Assembly (NCBI GenBank): GCA_033297075.1
Contig: MU858104.1
Span: 124,001-188,000 of the forward strand
Origin: Rhypophila decipiens
Taxonomy: Eukaryota > Ascomycota > Sordariomycetes > Sordariales > Naviculisporaceae
Direction of reading: 5' to 3'
Length of the DNA: 64,000 bases
Shown one piece after another: positions 58,621 to 64,000 of this stretch. The notes beneath the pieces are model-generated. The model worked only from the letters and a program-made list of their open reading frames with translations, did no database searches and was not told the DNA's origin. Numbering within the stretch: position 1 is the stretch's first letter; each line of letters opens with the position of its first letter. Position numbers and translations under genes: made by a program.

Positions 58621-60882
58621 ATGAGATCTCCCGTCTTGTGGCTCCTTTGCCTTGTGCTGGGCGTCCTTGCCGTGGATGTCCCCCTCGCACTGGATGGTGC
58701 CCTCTTGGAGTGAGTAGCACTAGCAAGCCCCAACATGATATGATGGTTGGATCATGACTGACATTGCGAATTCTCATCATAGTGCCACTGCCGACGATGA
58801 CACTTATAACACCGGTGGTCATATCTTCGTCAACGGCTGGGATGTCATTGTGCCCAAGAACCTTCTCGTGACCTTCCCTGCTGCCTTCGTCCCATGGAGA
58901 GAGTTTGTTGCCAACAAGTCGGCTGTTCTTGGATTTGAAGTTAATGTCAGTGTTATGATGCTCCTTTGATGATAAGGGTCTGACCGTGACTCTGGGCTGA
59001 CACATTTCAAACATTACAGGTCGTTGGCAACCAGGTTGACGGCGTAGCGCTCGCAGCCCAGATTTTTGTGGACGAGTTTGCACTTGAATACAACCAGGGC
59101 CACATCGAGTCCATCAACTACGACGGCACCATCAAGATTGTCAACGGTCCCAACATCCGGCTCAACGACCCCAATGCCGTCTTCTCGGCCGGATACTCGT
59201 ACCCCTTTATGGTGGTGTGTAGCCCAGACCCCCATCATCAAAGGAGCATCGATACACTGACAATAACTTCAAAATCAGGTTGACGATGTTAACCCCTCGG
59301 TGACCTCCTTCTCTGGCTTCCCCATGTGTGTTCAACGGTCAGCCAATGACACGCTCTGTCCCATGTCCAACAGACCAATGAACGCGGGCGGTTCCAACGT
59401 CCCCAGAAGAATCTTGTAAGTCGTGCACTTAGGGTTAGGGTTACCAGCGCGGCTAAGTTCTAACAAAATGCCACAGTCAAGCTCCCAACCCGCTCATCAT
59501 GTCACCCCTGTAAGTCTCTCTTGGTGGATAATTTCTGTTAATAATGCCGGAACTGACGATGGATCTCCTTGATATTCAGCCTCGTCGGTGACTTTATTCA
59601 GTATCGTGGCTTCTGGAACCGACAGACCAACGAGCTAGTCTGCTTTGAGGTGGTGGCCATGAACGTCCAGATCACCACCACGGGCTCCATCACCTACATC
59701 CGCGTCGAGCATGGTCAGATTGGCGTCTACACTGCCGACACTGGCATTGAGATTCAAGAAACCCGTTTCGTCACATTTGTGTCCAACCCGTCCGTCACAG
59801 TTTCCATCAACGCCATCGACCTTGACCCATGCACCGGGCACGAGTCTAACCGCGCCGTTGGAGTGGCACAGTTCAGACCCGAGGGGGGCGGCCGCAACAA
59901 GTTCCTCTTCCGCACCGACGGCACCACGCCCATCAAGTACACTCGCGAGTACCGCGCCATCGCCAGCACCGGCCAGTTCACCACCCAGAACGGCCTGCCG
60001 GGTGGTCAATATGCCATCCCCATGATGGAATGGATCCAGCCAGAGCAGATCGTCCCCGGCCAGGAACCCCCGATCCACTACTTTGACGACATGAACCACC
60101 TTGTCAACGGTATCGGCCCGGATGAGGACGGCAACTGGTTCGGTCCCCTCGACCCTTTCCCCCAGACGGGCGTCACCACGTTCGACGTCACCACTTGCCC
60201 CGAGGTCGTGCCGTCCAACCCCGAGGACCCAGAGGCCAAGATCACGGGCAAGATCCGCATCAGCGCCAGCACCAGCACCACGTCTGTCAACAACGACCTC
60301 TACGTCCGCAAGGAGGACACCTTCATCCTCAGCGGCAGCCAGCTCAACCCCAGCGAAGTCTTCGGCGGCAACGACCTCAGCTGGGCGTGGTCCATCGTCA
60401 ACTCGGAGTCGGTCGGCACCGTTGCCAACCTCAACACCTTCACCTTCTCGGCCGACAACAAGACGGCCACCGTCAAGTTCTCCAACCCAGCCCCGGTGGG
60501 CGACTATCTCTTCCGCCTGACCCTGACCTCGGCCTCGCAGAACAAGACGGCCACTGCCGACTTCAACGTCATCCTCTTCTCGGGCGCGGACCAAGTCACC
60601 ATCCAGTCCGTCACCTGGTCCAGCACCCAGAGCGGCACTCTGGGCGTCACGTGCAAGAGCAACTACCTCTACGACTCCAAGGTCGGCATGATGGTCACCT
60701 ACCCCGGCGACGACGGTGCCACCACCAGCGTCATGGCTGCCACCCCCCCTTACACGGGCGGCTGGGCTTTCTCTGCCCGCAGGGTCGACAGACCCGGTGC
60801 CATCACCTGCCAGAGCTTGCTCGGCGGCTTTGCCCAGCGCTCTGGCACCACCACCAAGAAGAAGAGAGATTTCAACGCTTAG
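58621..60882 (+). CDS. Large secreted protein of unknown function
   Basis: Six exons (58621-58709, 58783-58945, 59020-59214, 59279-59415, 59477-59509, 59580-60882) give 639 residues; exon 5 is only 33 nt. A signal peptide (MRSPVLWLLCLVLGVLAVDVPLA) is followed by an N-terminal domain with TGGHIFVNGWDVIVPKNLLV and DEFALEYNQGHIESINYDG. A beta-rich middle part has LVGDFIQYRGFWNRQ and TGSITYIRVEHGQIGVY. The C-terminal part alternates Ser/Thr/Asn-rich strands (SGSQLNPSEVFGGNDLSWAWSIVNS; VGDYLFRLTLTSASQNKTATADFNV) like a PKD/Ig-type sandwich, ending TKKKKRDFNA. I do not recognise the family by name. The middle motif resembles conserved ascomycete extracellular proteins without assigned role. All splice sites are canonical (donors GTGAGT, GTCAGT, GTGTGT, GTAAGT, GTAAGT). 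Intron 4 contains two telomere-like TTAGGG units. Confidence 0.8.
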
Positions 60883-60984
60883 ACCAAGGATAGTGCATGG
60901 ACAATGGACCACAAGGGGTGATGGTGAGCATTACTTGGTATCTTTTTGGGTGATTCTCATTTGTCCTTCTTCTTCTTTAATCTG

Positions 60985-61262
60985 GAATCAATTCCTTGAC
61001 TAGCTAGAATAAATACGTTAACTAGCTTGAATAAATGCCTTGACTGGTTTGAATAAATGCCTTGACTAGTTCGAATAAATGCTTTGACTGGCAAGAATAA
61101 ATACCTTGGCTGGAATGAATAAATGGCTTGGGTATTTTGAATAAATGCCCTGACTGCCTCAAATAAATGCCTTGATTGCCTCGAATAAATGCCTCTAGTC
61201 TAGAAAGTCAAATTAGACTAGTGCTTATATACGAGAGTAGTGCTGCCTATATATCAGGCGCC
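60985..61262 (-). mobile_element. MITE copy 3, degenerate, opposite orientation
   Basis: The right end reads TATATATCAGGCGCC (61248-61262), whose reverse complement matches the GGCGCC(T)AATATACAGG end of copies 1 and 2. Leftwards are about nine AATAAATGCCTTGACTGG-type units, the reverse complement of the AAGGCATTTATT array. The other end is eroded and no target duplication remains. It lies between the convergent secreted-protein gene and the phospholipase gene and probably contributes to one or both 3' UTRs. Confidence 0.7.
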
Positions 61263-61370
61263 TTCGGTTTTACGTTCCCCAGTTAAAACATCAGCATCTT
61301 ACAAGGTCGTGAATATATCTCTGTTTGTTCCAATATTCTATTCATGTCATAACTCATACTACAAAACTCA

Positions 61371-61992
61371 TTACTCCAGCAAAGGCAGAAGCCCCTTCTC
61401 CTGTGCCTCCTTCACCAGCTGGTTGTAGACCTCGACTGCGTGCTCGTACTCCTGCAGGGCCTCGTCGCTTCTCTTGCTACCACCGCCAAACGTCCTGACT
61501 GCCGCAAAATACACGTTGCCGAGGGCCTTGCATACTCCTCGCAGGGCACTGCTGACAGTGTCGCACTGGTAGTAGAGGCTGTTGATAGCCCAGTTAGCAT
61601 CTAGTCCTTGAGCGGTGATAGTGGCAATTTTGAACGCACTCATTCTTAAAGTTCTCATCGATTCTTAATCTATTGCTGTCACTGAAGCGCGACTGAGCCT
61701 TGTAGTTCCGATAGCCAAAGTCATGTCTGTGACAAGCCGGCACGAAAGGGAAGCCGAACGGGTTGTCAGGCGAAGATGAGCATCCGTCCGAGGACCAGTC
61801 CAGGTTGGACGGGTTCCTGGCATTCCGCCTAGTCTCGAACGCGGGGAGGGTGATGCTGTAGAGGAGCTGGTCCGTGATGGTGGTGATGCTCTGACGTTTG
61901 GTGATGGCAACACCGGCGCTGGCCCCCTCAGTGGCGGGGAGGGCGAGGACGGTGGCCGGGAGGAGAGAGAGCAAGACGCTGCTGAACTTCAT
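61371..61992 (-). CDS. Secreted phospholipase A2 (fungal/prokaryotic type)
   Basis: Exons 61992-61640 and 61578-61371 give 186 residues. The 61-nt intron starts GTGCGT, has a perfect TGCTAACT branch site and ends AACAG. The signal peptide MKFSSVLLSLLPATVLALP is followed by a propeptide ending at KR. The catalytic core is DGCSSSPDNPFGFPFVPACHRHDFGYRNYK, with the His-Asp pair of the family (PF09056). Helices FKNDLYYQC and VCKALGNVYFAAVRTFG supply the partner Cys residues. It should release fatty acid from the sn-2 position of phospholipids outside the cell with calcium. TATATA lies 146 bp upstream. It is convergent with the secreted-protein gene at 58621-60882. Confidence 0.9.
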
Positions 61993-63528
61993 CTTGTGGG
62001 ACTGCAGACTGTCTGGTTTTGGGCTTGATTCGAGCTTTGTCTTGCTTCAGCTGGCGAACTGAGCCAGGAAGGGGGAGAGGGGAAAGGAAGCTGATGCAAT
62101 GATTTGAATCCATCTGAGACAGAGAGAGGGGCACAGGTATATATGCAAATCTTCGGACAAAGCTGTCAGCCTGTCAACGCCGCAAACCCGACGCCCCTGA
62201 GCCGCGTGGTCCCGTCATCCGTTCTGGATGGTGGATGTGACCAAGACATTTCTTCCAGTCACAACCGGGCAAACGGGCTGGCTGCAGTGGTACAGAGACA
62301 AGAACAAGAAACGAAACAAAAAGGCCAATGGCATTGTGACCTGCCAAAACGGGGAGAGATGTCCGCCGTCAAGAAAGAGGCTTATTCAGGGAGGAGAGCT
62401 TTTTCTCACGGTGACAGGCTCACAATCTTGGAAGCCAAGCTCTCCTCGCAGCGACAATCACTACCCCGTGGTCAGGCCGTGGTGGAGTCTACTTTGACTG
62501 GTGTTGTGATGAATGGCTACCAAGTTACGGTCAATCGGACGGGACGTTATGTCTTTCCCAGCCACGTGTGGAACAGTGACATTCAGCCAATCAAAAGCCT
62601 CGGTCGAGGGTTGATCTTGTTTCCATTGGGCGAGACCTGCTTTCTTACCCCGCCCCAAGGTGCAACTGTGGGCACCTGGGTAGTGGTTTTGCCTTGGACT
62701 TGAATCGAGCCAAGAAGGGGTGACATCGCGTACCTTCCCCCTCCTCTGTCGAGACTCGAGATCGGGGACAGTGTTTGGGGTTGCTCCGAAATACCACCCG
62801 GAGAGTTGGACTTTGACAATTAGCTAGCAAGTCCCGTGATGGCAGAATGTCACTGTATGTCGCAATGTCACCAGTAGCCTGGATCGGCTGGGTGTAGTAA
62901 GCCGGCTCAATCATCTCGGTATCGAGGTGGTTGATGATCGGAATAAGCTAATATAAAAATAAAGGCATTGCCAGGGACCAGTGCTACGCCGCAGATGATG
63001 GGTGGGAATTTGGCATGTGGCGGGCGTTCAAGGAGAGATTCCGAGTCTGCTGATTTAGGAGACCGAGCTGCACATCTGACGACGGCCTGCACCGAGAAAA
63101 CAGCTAAGACGAGTAATATCCCGCAAGCAACCATTCATAGATCTATTCATCTTGCAGACTTCGATTCGCAAGATGATTATCCGTATTTGATTGTTTACTA
63201 TCAAGCTTGGCTCCTGGCTTCAGGCACGATGGCACCAAGAATGATACTTATAAACGGCCCGACTTTGTCACTAGTCCTGGCAAGTTGGAATGTTTCAAGG
63301 AAACGACATTTCAATCAATTAGAACCGTGGCTTCAAGTGCAACGGCGGATGCAAAAGAACCACGGTCAATGCGGAAGGTGTTGATGTTGGTATCTACACC
63401 ATATCTACTGAGATATCGCTGGTCCCCCCTAGGGTCCTTTCACCGTACCATCATGTCACCCTCCCTGCATAAGCTCCCTTCCAATCGTGGATAGTGCTAC
63501 CAACACGTGAGTGCAATACTGGACCAGT
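61993..63528. other. Gene-free stretch
   Basis: Promoter of the phospholipase gene (TATATA at 62138-62143) and 3' flank of the right-end gene. A 199-codon plus-strand frame at 62104-62703 lacks an ATG start, domain and splice support. Confidence 0.5.
62138..62143 (-). promoter_or_regulatory. TATA box of the phospholipase A2 gene
   Basis: TATATA within GCATATATACC on the minus strand, 146 bp before the ATG at 61992. Confidence 0.45.
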
Positions 63529-64000
63529 TCACACAAGGTCCCTTTTTGAGGAAAGCTTGCTAATCATGACTTCGGTGTCCCGTTTCTTGTTAGCACCGCT
63601 ATCGCGCCATTTCCTGTGTTGCAAGTCTCTCTCATCCGCATTCACGGGTTGACCAGCCTCGAGATCATCCATGGAGATGCGTCTATCACCATGGGGATCT
63701 GTCTTGGGCCCCCGACCCAGCCTCCTTGACCGGCGGCGGACTTGCAGCGAGATGGCCCCAAAGACGCTGAACTCATGGCCTTGGGCGGGCATGTCGGGCG
63801 AGATGCTGAAGAGATCAGGCCAGTGGTGGTCGAACAGGAACTTGATATACGGCAGACAGGCGTAGATGATTCCAACGTTCGTCTCGATGATGTTGGGCCA
63901 CTTTCGTCAGCTCACTGATCTGTCTATCAGGACTGCCTTGAAGCAAAGCTCAGGTGAATACTGACCATCAGATGATGTTGGGAGTGTAGGACCATGTGAA
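63529..64000 (-). CDS. 3' end of a probable rhodopsin-domain membrane protein
   Basis: A last exon (63900-63529) and the tail of the previous exon (64000-63966) are separated by a 65-nt intron (GTCAGT...CGAAAG). The final exon starts WPNIIETNVGIIYACLPYIKFLF. This matches the E-x-N-x-G-I-x-x-x-C-L-P motif of the last helix of the fungal rhodopsin domain (PF20684), found in integral membrane proteins related to PTH11-type receptors. A basic cytosolic tail follows (QVRRRSRRLGRGPK...ISMDDLEAGQ) and ends at a TGA at 63529-63531. The 12-base sequence CCCAACATCATC occurs both just before the donor and just after the acceptor. Most of the gene lies right of the window. Confidence 0.5.

Noticed and set aside
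59635..60912. 425-codon minus-strand frame opposite the large secreted-protein gene
   Set aside because: Gly/Val/Asp-rich composition is typical of an antisense shadow.
62104..62703. 199-codon plus-strand frame upstream of the phospholipase gene
   Set aside because: Starts at a non-ATG codon, overlaps the phospholipase promoter, low-complexity composition, no domain or splice support.
1..64000. CRISPR arrays, bacterial operons, or a secondary-metabolite core enzyme
   Set aside because: No direct-repeat/spacer array, introns and organisation are eukaryotic, and no PKS, NRPS or terpene synthase motif was found.

Overview
The window is nuclear DNA of a filamentous ascomycete, most likely a Sordariomycete. 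Genes carry short introns of about 50-75 nt with GT-AG ends and CTAAC/CTGAC-like branch sites. A tRNA-Arg has an intron at the canonical position. An AT-rich TpA-dense island looks like repeat-induced point mutation (RIP). The gene content (DUF4360 secreted protein, PL4 rhamnogalacturonan lyase, fungal secreted phospholipase A2, several MFS permeases, PDR-type ABC transporter, bilirubin-oxidase-like multicopper oxidase) is typical of a plant-associated saprotroph or pathogen. Spliced models below were built by hand from splice sites and reading frame; none has transcript support here.

Layout. 0-6 kb: the tail of an unknown gene, a small secreted DUF4360 protein, and a bZIP regulator preceded by several short upstream ORFs. 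7.4-12.6 kb: a decayed conserved-hypothetical gene (truncated start, in-frame stop, frameshift), the RIP-like island, and a charged coiled-coil gene whose start is also damaged. 15.3-20.3 kb: a full-length PDR/ABCG multidrug transporter. 20.9-25 kb: a frameshifted MYND-finger gene, a small low-complexity ORF, and a degenerate RNase H-like gene that has lost its catalytic Glu. 27-38 kb: three MFS permeases (two sugar porters and one allantoate-type symporter), all on the minus strand, separated by long gene-free DNA. 39-52.5 kb: tRNA-Arg(UCG), rhamnogalacturonan lyase, ferritin-like Lsd/Rds1 protein, secreted alpha/beta hydrolase, TPR protein, monocarboxylate-type MFS transporter and multicopper oxidase. 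52.5-58.5 kb is almost gene-free. 58.6-64 kb: a large secreted protein of unknown function, convergent with a secreted phospholipase A2, and the 3' end of a probable rhodopsin-domain membrane protein.

Mobile DNA. Two copies of a short non-autonomous element with GGCGCCTAATAT/GGCCCCTAATAT ends have perfect 8-bp target duplications, and a third degenerate copy is present. An unrelated dispersed repeat occurs three times, and one further small inverted-repeat element is visible. No transposase gene was recognised. Functionally, pectin backbone cleavage (PL4), sugar, organic-anion and monocarboxylate uptake, phenolic oxidation and drug efflux fit together as plant-biomass use, but nothing shows co-regulation and no PKS/NRPS/terpene core gene is present.
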